From Aquisalimonas sp. (GTDB taxonomy: Bacteria > Pseudomonadota > Gammaproteobacteria > Nitrococcales > Aquisalimonadaceae): 14,213 nt of DNA. The translations under genes and the position numbers were made by a program. This document shows positions 7,016 through 14,213 of the stretch, in pieces (position 1 is the first letter of the stretch; every line of letters starts with the position of its first letter). A model generated the notes under the pieces. The model saw only the letters and a program-made list of their open reading frames with translations. It was not told where the DNA came from and searched no databases. Where the stretch lies: the NCBI GenBank assembly GCA_007127625.1, contig SKYZ01000090.1, positions 1 to 14,213 on the forward strand. The letters run 5' to 3'.

Positions 7016-9379
7016 ATGCGGACCATCCACCGGAAACTCCTGCGCGACCTGGTGGAGCTCAAGGGCCAGGTGGCGGCGATCGCCGTGGTGGTGGCCGCGG
7101 GGGTGATGACGCTGATCATCGCAGTGACCACCCTGGACGCCATCAGTCTCACCCAGGACCGCTTCTACCGGGACTACCGGTTTGCCGACGTATTCGTCGA
7201 CCTCAAGCGGGCCCCGGAGGGTCTGGCGGAGCGATTGCGCGAGATTCCGGGCGTGGATCATGTGGAAACCCGTGTCAGTGCACCGGTGCGCGTCGAGGTG
7301 CCGGGATACCCGGATCCGATCCGCGGGCGGTTGTTGTCCGTCCCCGACGGGCGCCAGCCGGACCTGAACCGGCTGCATCTGCGCGAGGGCGGCCTGCCGG
7401 AGTCGGGGCGCACGGATCAGGTAGTAATCAGTGAGCCGTTCTCCGAGGCGCATGACCTGCGCCCGGGCGACACCCTCACCGCCATCATCCGCGGCCGCCT
7501 GGAGACCATGACTGTCAGCGGCGTGGCGTTGTCGCCGGAGTTCGTCTATCAGATCGGGCCGGCGGATCTGCTGCCGGACTACGAACGCTTCGGCGTACTG
7601 TGGATGAACCGGCGGGCACTGGCGAACGCGTTCGGGATGGACGGCGCGTTCAACAACGCCGTGCTCTCCCTGCAGGCGGGGGCGGATGCAGCGCCGGTGA
7701 TCGATGCAGTGGACGCCCTGCTGGCCCGCTACGGCGGCACCGGCGCCCATGACCGGGACGACCAGGCCTCGCACCAGTTCCTCACCATGGAACTGGACCA
7801 GTTGCGTGTCACGGCCGTCTTCCTGCCCACCCTGTTTCTGGGTGTCGCAGCCTTCCTGCTGAACGTGCTCATGGGGCGGATCGTGCGTACCCAGCGCCAG
7901 CAGGTCGCCGTGCTCAAGGCCTTCGGTTACAGCAACGGCGACATGGCGGTGCACTACGGACTGCTAACCGGGCTGATCGTGGTGATCGGCCTGGCGACAG
8001 GGATCGCGCTCGGGGCCTGGGCGGCGGATGCCCTGGCTGCGGTGTACATGGAGTATTTCCGCTTTCCGGCCATCAGCTTCCGGCTGCAGCCCCAGGTGGT
8101 GCTGCTGGCCGTGGCTGTTGCCACCGGCGCCGCGGCCCTGGGCACCTACCGGGCCGTGCGCGGGGCGGTGAGCCTGCCACCCGCCGAGGCCATGCGCCCG
8201 CCGGCGCCGGAGACGTTCCGCCAGGGCTGGCTGGAGGGCTCACGGCTGGGACGGCTTCTGGACCAGCCCACCCGCATCATCGTGCGCAATCTCGCCCGCC
8301 ACCGCATGAAATCGGGCCTCTCCGTGCTGGGCATCGGCCTCTCCGGCGCATTGCTGCTGGTGGGCAGCTACCAGTTCGGTGCGGTGGACGACATGCTCGA
8401 TACCCAATACCGGCTGATGCATACCATGGACATCAACCTCTACTTCAGCGAGCCGACCTCGGCCCACGCCGTGGCCGGGCTCCGGCACAAGCCGGGGGTG
8501 CAGCACGTGGAAGGCTTCCGCAATGTTCCGGTGCGCCTGGTCAACGGCGACCGGGACTACCGGACCACCATTCTCGGCATGGATGCGGAGCCACAACTGC
8601 GCCGGCTCATCGACACCCGCGGGACGCCGCAGCGCCTGCCACCCGAGGGTCTGGTGCTGACCGATTACCTGGCGGACTATCTGGGCGTCCGGCCCGGCGG
8701 GACGGTGCAGGTGGAGGTTATGGAGGGCCACCGGCGCACGCTGGAGGTGGCACTCGCCGCCACCGTGAGCGAGCCGGTGGGCGTGAGCGCTTACATGGAA
8801 CGCCAGGCCCTGAATCGCCTGATGCGGGAAGGCCCCGCCATCTCGGGCGTGTGGCTGCTGACCGACGAGAGCCAGCATGGGGCGCTCTATGATGCACTGT
8901 GGGACGCGCCCGCGATCGCCAGCATCGGCCTGATCGGGGAGGCCGAAGCGGCGATCCGCGACTATATCGATGACACGGTGCTGGTAATGATGGGTGTGCT
9001 GCTCCTGCTGGCGGGCTCGATCACCTTTGCCGTGGCGTACAACAACGCCCGGATCGCCTTTGCCGAGCGCTCCCGGGAACTCGCCACCCTGCGGGTGCTG
9101 GGTTATACCCGCGGAGAGGTGAGCTGGATCCTGCTGGGAGAGATCGCGGCCCTGACACTGCTGGCAATCCCGCTGGGCTGGCTGCTGGGCACCGGTTTCG
9201 CCCTTGCGCTGAGCGAAGCGATGAGCACGGAGCTCTTCCGCGTGCCCTTCGTCATCACCACGCAGACGTACGCCTTTGCCGCAGCAGGCGTGCTCGTGGC
9301 GACAGCCCTATCGGTCCTGCTGATCCTGCGCCGGCTCCGGCGGCTGGATATGGTTTCCGCACTGAAGACGGTCGAGTAG
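7016..9379 (+). CDS. FtsX-type ABC transporter permease with two transmembrane modules
   Basis: A 787-aa inner-membrane permease built as a tandem repeat of the FtsX plan. Transmembrane segment 1 (about 18-39) is followed by a large extracytoplasmic domain (about 40-260) and three segments (about 266-287, 315-338, 361-380). The pattern repeats with a segment at about 434-452, a second extracytoplasmic domain (455-650) and three more segments (about 653-677, 703-735, 752-771). Each half has the conserved cytoplasmic stretch after its second segment (QQVAVLKAFGYSNGDM; SRELATLRVLGYTRGEV), where the ATPase docks in this superfamily. One polypeptide can therefore form the whole channel, unlike MacB, which has four segments and dimerises. 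The gene follows the ATPase by 6 nt and is followed at 3 nt by the fusion protein. Function is probably efflux or envelope transport of an unknown compound. Confidence 0.93.
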   Translation: MRTIHRKLLRDLVELKGQVAAIAVVVAAGVMTLIIAVTTLDAISLTQDRFYRDYRFADVFVDLKRAPEGLAERLREIPGVDHVETRVSAPVRVEVPGYPDPIRGRLLSVPDGRQPDLNRLHLREGGLPESGRTDQVVISEPFSEAHDLRPGDTLTAIIRGRLETMTVSGVALSPEFVYQIGPADLLPDYERFGVLWMNRRALANAFGMDGAFNNAVLSLQAGADAAPVIDAVDALLARYGGTGAHDRDDQASHQFLTMELDQLRVTAVFLPTLFLGVAAFLLNVLMGRIVRTQRQQVAVLKAFGYSNGDMAVHYGLLTGLIVVIGLATGIALGAWAADALAAVYMEYFRFPAISFRLQPQVVLLAVAVATGAAALGTYRAVRGAVSLPPAEAMRPPAPETFRQGWLEGSRLGRLLDQPTRIIVRNLARHRMKSGLSVLGIGLSGALLLVGSYQFGAVDDMLDTQYRLMHTMDINLYFSEPTSAHAVAGLRHKPGVQHVEGFRNVPVRLVNGDRDYRTTILGMDAEPQLRRLIDTRGTPQRLPPEGLVLTDYLADYLGVRPGGTVQVEVMEGHRRTLEVALAATVSEPVGVSAYMERQALNRLMREGPAISGVWLLTDESQHGALYDALWDAPAIASIGLIGEAEAAIRDYIDDTVLVMMGVLLLLAGSITFAVAYNNARIAFAERSRELATLRVLGYTRGEVSWILLGEIAALTLLAIPLGWLLGTGFALALSEAMSTELFRVPFVITTQTYAFAAAGVLVATALSVLLILRRLRRLDMVSALKTVE

Positions 9380-9382
9380 CCC

Positions 9383-10576
9383 ATGACATACCGTAAGAAA
9401 ATCATCTTCGCTCTTATCGCCGTGGCACTGGCCGGTTTATTGGGCCTGGCGCTGTGGCCCTCTCCCGTGCCTGTGAGCGCCGTCACCGTGGAACGGGGCC
9501 ATTTCGCCGAAACCGTGGAGGACGAGGGGCGCACACGACTCCCCGACCCGCATACCGTGTCGGCACCGGTCTCCGGCTATCTCCAGCGGGTTGGCCCGGA
9601 ACCGGGTGATGAGATCCAGGCGGACCAGGTCGTGTTCACCCTCGAACCACCCCCGGTGCCACCGCTGGACGCCCGGGCACGCACTCAGGCGCGTGAGGCC
9701 GTGGCCGCCGCCCGGGCGCGGCTTGAAGCCGCGGAGGCGGAGCTCGAAGCGCGGGGGATTCAGCACCAACTCGCCCGGTCAGAGGACCAGCGCTACCAGC
9801 AGATGTACGACCGCGAGTTGGTCTCGGCCGAGGTCATGGAGCGCACCCGGGCACAACGGGAATCGGCCCGCGTGGCCGAACGGGCTGCCCGGCACGCCGT
9901 CGACGTCGCGCGCTTCGAGCTGGACGCCGCCCGCGCCGTCCTGGAGGTGGCGGACGGCACACGCGCTCCGGGCGATCAGCCGCGCATTGAGGTGCGCGCA
10001 CCCGTGGGCGGCGTCGTGACCCGAAGGCACCGGTACAGTGAAGGCCCGGTGGGCGCCGGCGAGCCGGTGCTGGACATCGGCGATCTCTCCACCCTGGAGG
10101 TCCAGGTGGATCTGCTGTCCATGGACGCCGTGCGGGTCCGCCCCGGCATGCCGGTGGTGCTGGAGCGCTGGGGTGGCGACGGCGCCATGGACGGGGAAGT
10201 GCTGCGGGTGGAGCCCAGCGGGTTCCTGCGGGTATCGGCCCTGGGTGTGGACGAACAGCGCGTCCCGGTGCGGGTGGCCATCACCTCACCCCGGGAACAG
10301 TGGCAGGCCCTCGGTGACGGCTACCGCGTGGAGGCACGCTTCATTCTCTGGCAGGACGATGAGGTGCTCCAGGCACCCACCAGCGCCCTGTTCCGAAGCG
10401 ATGATCAGTGGTCCGTGTACGTGATCGAGGACGGCCGTGCCCATCGGACGCCCGTCGAGCCAGGCAGGCGCAGCGGCCTCATGACGGCAATCCGCGACGG
10501 CCTGCAACCGGGCGATCGCGTGATCACGCATCCGGGAGACCGGGTGTACGATGGCGTCAGGGTGCGTGAGGATTGA
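9383..10576 (+). CDS. Periplasmic membrane-fusion (HlyD/MacA-type) adaptor
   Basis: A 397-aa adaptor that should bridge the permease to an outer-membrane channel. Residues 7-24 form an N-terminal membrane anchor. A split biotinyl/lipoyl-like domain follows (SAPVSGYLQRVGPEPGDEI, 60-78; then VRAPVGGVVTRRHRYSEG, 204-221), enclosing a long Ala/Glu/Arg-rich coiled coil (about 98-190). A beta-barrel region follows (about 235-320) and a membrane-proximal domain completes the order usual for MacA/HlyD proteins. No lipobox Cys is present. The start codon is 3 nt after the permease stop, so expression is coupled. No TolC-like gene lies downstream, where the operon ends at a stem-loop. The partner channel must be encoded elsewhere, or the system may work without one. 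Confidence 0.93.
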   Translation: MTYRKKIIFALIAVALAGLLGLALWPSPVPVSAVTVERGHFAETVEDEGRTRLPDPHTVSAPVSGYLQRVGPEPGDEIQADQVVFTLEPPPVPPLDARARTQAREAVAAARARLEAAEAELEARGIQHQLARSEDQRYQQMYDRELVSAEVMERTRAQRESARVAERAARHAVDVARFELDAARAVLEVADGTRAPGDQPRIEVRAPVGGVVTRRHRYSEGPVGAGEPVLDIGDLSTLEVQVDLLSMDAVRVRPGMPVVLERWGGDGAMDGEVLRVEPSGFLRVSALGVDEQRVPVRVAITSPREQWQALGDGYRVEARFILWQDDEVLQAPTSALFRSDDQWSVYVIEDGRAHRTPVEPGRRSGLMTAIRDGLQPGDRVITHPGDRVYDGVRVRED

Positions 10577-10628
10577 TCGTGGGCACGGTCGACAGGCGCC
10601 GGGACCGGCATTCCGGGGCCGGAAACGA

Positions 10629-10656
10629 CAGCAGGCGGCCAAGGGGCCGCCTGCTG
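10629..10656. terminator. Bidirectional stem-loop terminator between the ABC operon and tRNA-fMet
   Basis: A perfect 12-bp inverted repeat (10629-10640 against 10645-10656, loop AAGG on the plus strand) sits between two converging transcripts: 52 nt after the adaptor gene and 8 nt after the tRNA 3' end. U-tracts are weak on both sides (best on the minus side, TCGTTTCC), but the very stable GC-rich stem and the position fit a shared terminator. Confidence 0.7.
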
Positions 10657-10664
10657 ATAGTGCT

Positions 10665-10741
<77 letters not shown>

Positions 10742-10754
10742 ATTGACGCTGCGC

Positions 10755-10783
10755 ATGGTAGCGCCCGGATCAGGGGAATGCAA
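10755..10783 (-). promoter_or_regulatory. Candidate promoter of tRNA-fMet with a GC-rich discriminator
   Basis: On the minus strand, TTGCAT (10778-10783) is followed after 17 nt by TACCAT (10755-10760, four of six to TATAAT), then GCGCAGCG and the tRNA start 13 nt after the -10 box. A GCGC-type discriminator is typical of stable-RNA promoters under stringent control. The -35 match is only moderate, and read-through from the nuo operon remains possible. Confidence 0.5.
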
Positions 10784-10800
10784 CAGGCGCGCCGGAATTA

Positions 10801-11121
10801 TTAACGGCGCTTCCGCAGGTAACGACGCAGATCGTGATGGTAAATGAAACCGGGCAGCGCGAACACCGCGAACAGGCAGAGGTTGACCACCCAGAATTCC
10901 CAGTCCTGGGCATAGATTTCGCCAATCACCTGGTATTCAAGCCCAGCGGCCAGCAGACCGGCGACGCCGAACAGCAGCAGCCATTCCAGCAACCGTAGCC
11001 ATTCGCGTTTGCCTTCCGCGGGGGGCGCAAGCAGCAGCAACCGGCGCTCCGTGAGCCACGGCAGGTTGGCGGCCACCAGCGCCAGCAGGAACAACGCGAT
11101 AACGGCAGCAGTCATGCCCAT
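10801..11121 (-). CDS. DUF2818-type small membrane protein downstream of nuoN
   Basis: A 106-aa inner-membrane protein with hydrophobic segments at about 4-20, 44-62 and 76-92, and a very basic C-terminus (RRYLRKRR). The pattern AANLPWLTERR near the N-terminus, a central RLLEWLLL, and WEFWVVNLCLFAVFALPGF before a basic tail fits the DUF2818 family as I remember it. Genes of that family are typically found directly after nuoN, as here. The role is unknown, and a link to complex I assembly or stability is inference from this position. The ATG at 11121 is 9 nt after the nuoN stop, and its ribosome site (GAGG) overlaps the nuoN TGA, so translation is probably coupled. Confidence 0.88.
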   Translation of the reverse strand: MGMTAAVIALFLLALVAANLPWLTERRLLLLAPPAEGKREWLRLLEWLLLFGVAGLLAAGLEYQVIGEIYAQDWEFWVVNLCLFAVFALPGFIYHHDLRRYLRKRR

Positions 11122-11130
11122 ACGGAAGCC

Positions 11131-12573
11131 TCAGCCAAACGCCGCCATGCAGACCGCCACCAGCGCCCCAGGGAACAGACCGAGCAGCAGCACGCCGAGG
11201 CCGTTGGCTGCGAGCACCGCCTGGAATCCGGTGGAACCGCTGGGCTGCGGGCCGTCACCCTCCGGCTTGTCGAAATAGCACAGGCGCACGATACGCAGGT
11301 AGTAGAAGGCGCCGACCACTGCCCCGATCACGGCAAGGACGGCAAGCCAGATGTGGCCGGCATCCACCGTGGCCTGAAGCACCATCCACTTGGCGTAGAA
11401 GCCCACCGTCCCGGGAATGCCCGTCAGCGAGATCATCAGCAGCAGCATCACCAGCGCAAACAGCGGACTGCGCTCGTTGAGGCCCTTGAAGTCCGACAGG
11501 TTCTCGGCCTCGAAACCTTCACGGCTGAGCAGCATGACCACGCCGAAGGTCGCCGCCACGGTGAAGGCGTAGGTCACGGCATAGAAGGTCGCGGCACCGT
11601 AGCCCTCCGGCGTCCCCGCCAGGAACCCCAGGAAAATGAAACCGATGTGGTTGAAGGTGGAATACGCCAGCATGCGCTTGATGTTGGTCTGCACCAGCGC
11701 GACGGTGTTCCCCAGCAGCAGGGAGCCCACCGCCAGCAGCATCACCATGTGCTGCCAGTCGCCGTGCAGCGGCTCCAGGGCCTCGCCGAGAAGGCGAATG
11801 AACAGGCCCACGGCGGCGACCTTGGAGGCGGTGGCGATGAACAGCGTGACCGCCGTGGGCGCCCCCTGGTAGACGTCCGGCACCCACATGTGGAACGGCA
11901 CCGCGCCGAACTTGAAGGCCACACCCACCAGCGCGAACACCAGACCGAAGGTGAGCAGCAGACGGTCCTCGCCGGCGGCGGCCTCGGCAATGGCGGACAG
12001 TTCCAGACTGCCAGTGGCGCCGTAGATCATGGACATGCCGTAAAGCAGCAGGCCCGAAGCCAGCGCGCCCAGCACGAAGTACTTGAAGGCGGCCTCGGAT
12101 GCCACCGGGGATCCGCGACGCATGGCCACCAGCGCGTACAGCGACAGGGACATGAGCTCCACGCCCAGGTACAGCACCAGCATGGTGTGGGCCGAGATGG
12201 TCACCATCATGCCCAGCGTGGCGAACAGGGTCAGCAGATAGAACTCGCCCTTGAGCATGCCCCGCTCGCGCAGATAGTCCCGGGAGTAGGCGAAGCCGAG
12301 GAAGGTCAGCAGCAGGACGGTCACCTTCAGGATCACCGCCATGGAGTCGGCGATGTAGTTGCCGGAGAAGGTGGTGGCATCGAGGCCCCACTGGGTCCAG
12401 ACGGTCACCACAACACCGCTGAGCAGCGCCAGCTGCGACAGCAGGTAGGCAGGGGTGTGATCCCGGTCCGAGCTGAACAGATCGACCACCAGCACCAGGC
12501 ACGCCATTCCCAGCATCCAGATCTCCGGGAAGGCGATCATCAGGTTCGGTGTCTCGAAGGCGTCCGTCGTCAT
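11131..12573 (-). CDS. nuoN: NADH-quinone oxidoreductase subunit N
   Basis: A 480-aa antiporter-like, proton-pumping membrane subunit of respiratory complex I, with about 14 transmembrane segments. Charged residues expected for proton transfer lie within hydrophobic segments: Glu139 (LYLGVELMSLSLYALVA), Lys221 (GVAFKFGAVPFHMWVPD), Lys251 (TASKVAAVGLF) and Lys395 (GFYAKWMVLQ). They match the Glu and Lys residues known to matter in E. coli NuoN, allowing small numbering shifts. PFHMWVPDVYQGAPT (226-240) is the family hallmark. Length is normal. An AGAGGA lies 5 nt before the ATG. The gene lies 66 nt after nuoM and is coupled to the small membrane-protein gene that follows. Confidence 0.98.
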   Translation of the reverse strand: MTTDAFETPNLMIAFPEIWMLGMACLVLVVDLFSSDRDHTPAYLLSQLALLSGVVVTVWTQWGLDATTFSGNYIADSMAVILKVTVLLLTFLGFAYSRDYLRERGMLKGEFYLLTLFATLGMMVTISAHTMLVLYLGVELMSLSLYALVAMRRGSPVASEAAFKYFVLGALASGLLLYGMSMIYGATGSLELSAIAEAAAGEDRLLLTFGLVFALVGVAFKFGAVPFHMWVPDVYQGAPTAVTLFIATASKVAAVGLFIRLLGEALEPLHGDWQHMVMLLAVGSLLLGNTVALVQTNIKRMLAYSTFNHIGFIFLGFLAGTPEGYGAATFYAVTYAFTVAATFGVVMLLSREGFEAENLSDFKGLNERSPLFALVMLLLMISLTGIPGTVGFYAKWMVLQATVDAGHIWLAVLAVIGAVVGAFYYLRIVRLCYFDKPEGDGPQPSGSTGFQAVLAANGLGVLLLGLFPGALVAVCMAAFG

Positions 12574-12597
12574 AGCGTTCCTCTGAGCTCAAAGCCC

Positions 12598-12620
12598 GGC
12601 GGCAGCCGATGCCGGCCGCC
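12598..12620 (-). repeat. GC-rich hairpin in the nuoM-nuoN spacer
   Basis: GGCGGC (12598-12603) pairs with GCCGCC (12615-12620) around an 11-nt loop, inside the 66-nt spacer between nuoM and nuoN. No U-tract follows, so it is unlikely to be a full terminator. It could modulate mRNA stability between the two genes. Confidence 0.35.
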
Positions 12621-12639
12621 GCGCGTATCCGTTAGCGTG

Positions 12640-14151
12640 TCACAGCCCGGCGGTGATCACCTCGAGGAGGTGTGCCAGGGACGGCTCCATCACGTTGATC
12701 AGCGGCGCCGGCCAGATGCCGAGCCACAGCACGGCGACAGCCAGCAGGCCGAGCACCAGCTTCTCGTTGCCGTCCAGGTCCTGCAGCGCAGATACCTTGT
12801 CGCTGGCCACTTCGCCGTACATCACGCGCTTGACCATCCACAGGGTGTAGGCCGCGCCGAGGATCAGCGTCAGGCCGGCCAGGAAGGCGTACCAGAAGTT
12901 CGCCTGGAACGCGGCCAGGATCACCATGAACTCGCCGACGAAACCGGAGGTACCCGGCAGCCCGGCATTGGCCATGGCGAACAGAACGAACAGCCCGGCG
13001 AACACCGGCATGCGATGCGCCACACCACCGTATTCGCTGATCATGCGGGTGTGCATGCGGTCATACAGCACGCCCACGCACAGGAACATGGCCGCCGAGA
13101 CGAAGCCGTGGGAGATCATCTGCACCATGGCGCCTTCCAGTGCCAGCAGCGCGCCGGCCTCGCCGCTGCGCACCACGATCTGGAAGATCAGGAAGAAGCC
13201 GAGGGTCACAAAACCCATGTGGGCGATGGAGGAGTAGGCGATGAGCTTCTTGAGATCCTCCTGCATCATCGCCACCAGGCCGATGTAGACCACCGCCACC
13301 AGGGACAGGCCGATCATCAGCCAGTCCAGCTCCATGCTGGCCTCGGGAACGATGGGCAGGGCGAAGCGCACGAAGCCGTAGCCACCCAGCTTCAGCATGA
13401 TGGCCGCCAGGATGACGGAACCGCCGGTGGGCGCCTGCACGTGGGCGTCCGGCAGCCAGGTGTGCACCGGCCACATGGGCACCTTGATGGCAAAGGCCAG
13501 CAGGAACGCCACGAACAGCCAGGTCTGCGTGCCCAACGGCAGATCCAGGCCGTACATGTCCAGAATGCCGAAGCTGCCGGCCTGGAGCTGCAGGTAGATC
13601 ACCGACACCAGCATGAGCACCGAGCCCACGAAGGTGTAGAGGAAGAACTTGATGGTGGCGTAGATGCGCTCGGCGCCGCCCCAGATCCCGATCAGCAGGA
13701 ACATCGGCACCAGGATGGCTTCCCAGAACACGTAGAAGAGGATCGCGTCCAGGGCGGCGAACACGCCCACCATGATGCCTTCCATGATCAGGAAGCAGGC
13801 CAGGTACATGGCCGGGCGATAGGTGATCTTCTGCCCCGCGGCCAGCACTACCAGCAGCGTGGAGAACGTACTCAGCACCACCAGCGGCATGGAGATGCCG
13901 TCCACGCCCAGGTGGTAGTTGACCCCCAGAACCTCGACCCAGGGCCGCTTCTCCACGAACTGCATGGCGGCGGTGCCCGGCTCGAAGCCGATGATCAGGC
14001 CGAGGCTGAGCACGAATGTCAGACCACTGACCAGCAGCGCGATCATGCGCGCCCGGTCCGCCTTGTGATCACCAAGCAGGAAGATCAGGGCGCCCCCGAG
14101 AATGGGCAGCCAGATGAGCACGCTCAACAAGGGCCAGGAGGATTCCAACAT
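12640..14151 (-). CDS. nuoM: NADH-quinone oxidoreductase subunit M
   Basis: A 503-aa antiporter-like, proton-pumping subunit of complex I, with about 14 transmembrane segments. Key residues are visible: Glu144 in FWEAILVPM, Lys223 in AIKVPMWPVHTWLPDAH, Lys254 in IMLKLGGYGFVRF, and Glu407 in GTSGFVGEFMV. These correspond to the essential Glu144, Lys234, Lys265 and Glu407 of E. coli NuoM. The family hallmark HTWLPDAHVQAPT (230-242) is intact, as is KKLIAYSSIAHMGF (301-314). The ATG at 14151 follows AAGGAAG by 6 nt. Its place between the probable nuoL end and nuoN is the standard L-M-N order. Confidence 0.98.
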   Translation of the reverse strand: MLESSWPLLSVLIWLPILGGALIFLLGDHKADRARMIALLVSGLTFVLSLGLIIGFEPGTAAMQFVEKRPWVEVLGVNYHLGVDGISMPLVVLSTFSTLLVVLAAGQKITYRPAMYLACFLIMEGIMVGVFAALDAILFYVFWEAILVPMFLLIGIWGGAERIYATIKFFLYTFVGSVLMLVSVIYLQLQAGSFGILDMYGLDLPLGTQTWLFVAFLLAFAIKVPMWPVHTWLPDAHVQAPTGGSVILAAIMLKLGGYGFVRFALPIVPEASMELDWLMIGLSLVAVVYIGLVAMMQEDLKKLIAYSSIAHMGFVTLGFFLIFQIVVRSGEAGALLALEGAMVQMISHGFVSAAMFLCVGVLYDRMHTRMISEYGGVAHRMPVFAGLFVLFAMANAGLPGTSGFVGEFMVILAAFQANFWYAFLAGLTLILGAAYTLWMVKRVMYGEVASDKVSALQDLDGNEKLVLGLLAVAVLWLGIWPAPLINVMEPSLAHLLEVITAGL

Positions 14152-14170
14152 CCGTTACTTCCTTACCAGT

Positions 14171-14213
14171 TCAAACGGGTTTGGGCGCCGGCTGTCCGGC
14201 CGCCACCGTGGTA
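14171..14213 (-). CDS. nuoL: Probable C-terminal end of nuoL (partial)
   Basis: Only the last few codons of the gene before nuoM lie in the window. One minus-strand frame reads TTVAAGQPAPKPV and stops at 14171-14173, 19 nt before the nuoM start. A second frame (YHGGGRTAGAQTRLNW) stops at 14163-14165 and cannot be excluded. The nuoL assignment comes purely from the usual gene order, because these residues are too few to identify a subunit. Confidence 0.4.
   Translation of the reverse strand, partial: TTVAAGQPAPKPV

Noticed and set aside
6539..7954. Long minus-strand open frame (471 codons) across the ABC ATPase and permease genes
   Set aside because: It spans the junction of two well-supported plus-strand genes, and its His/Arg/Gln-rich translation is shadow-like.

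Overview
The window is GC-rich (roughly two thirds G+C by eye, with strongly GC-biased third codon positions) and gene-dense. It looks like the chromosome of a gammaproteobacterium. The clues are an E. coli-like initiator tRNA-fMet next to the end of a nuo (complex I) operon, a DUF2818-type small membrane protein after nuoN, an outer-membrane beta-barrel gene, and a sigma-28 promoter of the proteobacterial type. A purple-sulfur or halophilic lineage such as Ectothiorhodospiraceae would fit, but that is inference.

Layout. (1) 21-4515, minus strand: a 666-aa protein of unknown function whose C-terminal third looks like a papain-fold thiol hydrolase; a 266-aa secreted outer-membrane beta-barrel with an acidic DxDxDG loop; and a 469-aa conserved cytosolic protein of unknown function. 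(2) 4585-6084, minus strand: a 499-aa methyl-accepting chemotaxis protein with a histidine-rich multi-pass membrane sensor. It is preceded by a very good sigma-28 (FliA) promoter at 6121-6147. (3) 6281-10576, plus strand: a compact three-gene export operon of ABC ATPase, FtsX-type permease with two transmembrane modules, and periplasmic membrane-fusion protein. It resembles MacAB but has no outer-membrane channel gene here. (4) 10629-10656: a 12-bp perfect stem-loop that probably terminates both converging transcripts. (5) 10665-14213, minus strand: initiator tRNA-fMet with its own likely promoter, a DUF2818-type membrane protein, nuoN, nuoM and probably the last codons of nuoL.

How the genes work together. 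NuoL, NuoM and NuoN are the proton-pumping membrane subunits of NADH:quinone oxidoreductase. The small protein translationally coupled to nuoN probably travels with that operon. The ABC operon should form one tripartite inner-membrane/periplasm exporter. The chemoreceptor is probably co-regulated with flagellar genes elsewhere. The 666-aa, 266-aa and 469-aa genes share a strand, but their spacing and individual control signals suggest separate or loosely linked units.

The least ordinary items are the putative Cys-His-Asn enzyme, the orphan 469-aa family with a perfect palindrome in its leader, the U1-U72 mismatch of the initiator tRNA, and the operator-like palindrome wrapped around the -10 box of the barrel gene. 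I saw no CRISPR array, insertion sequence, prophage or defence island.
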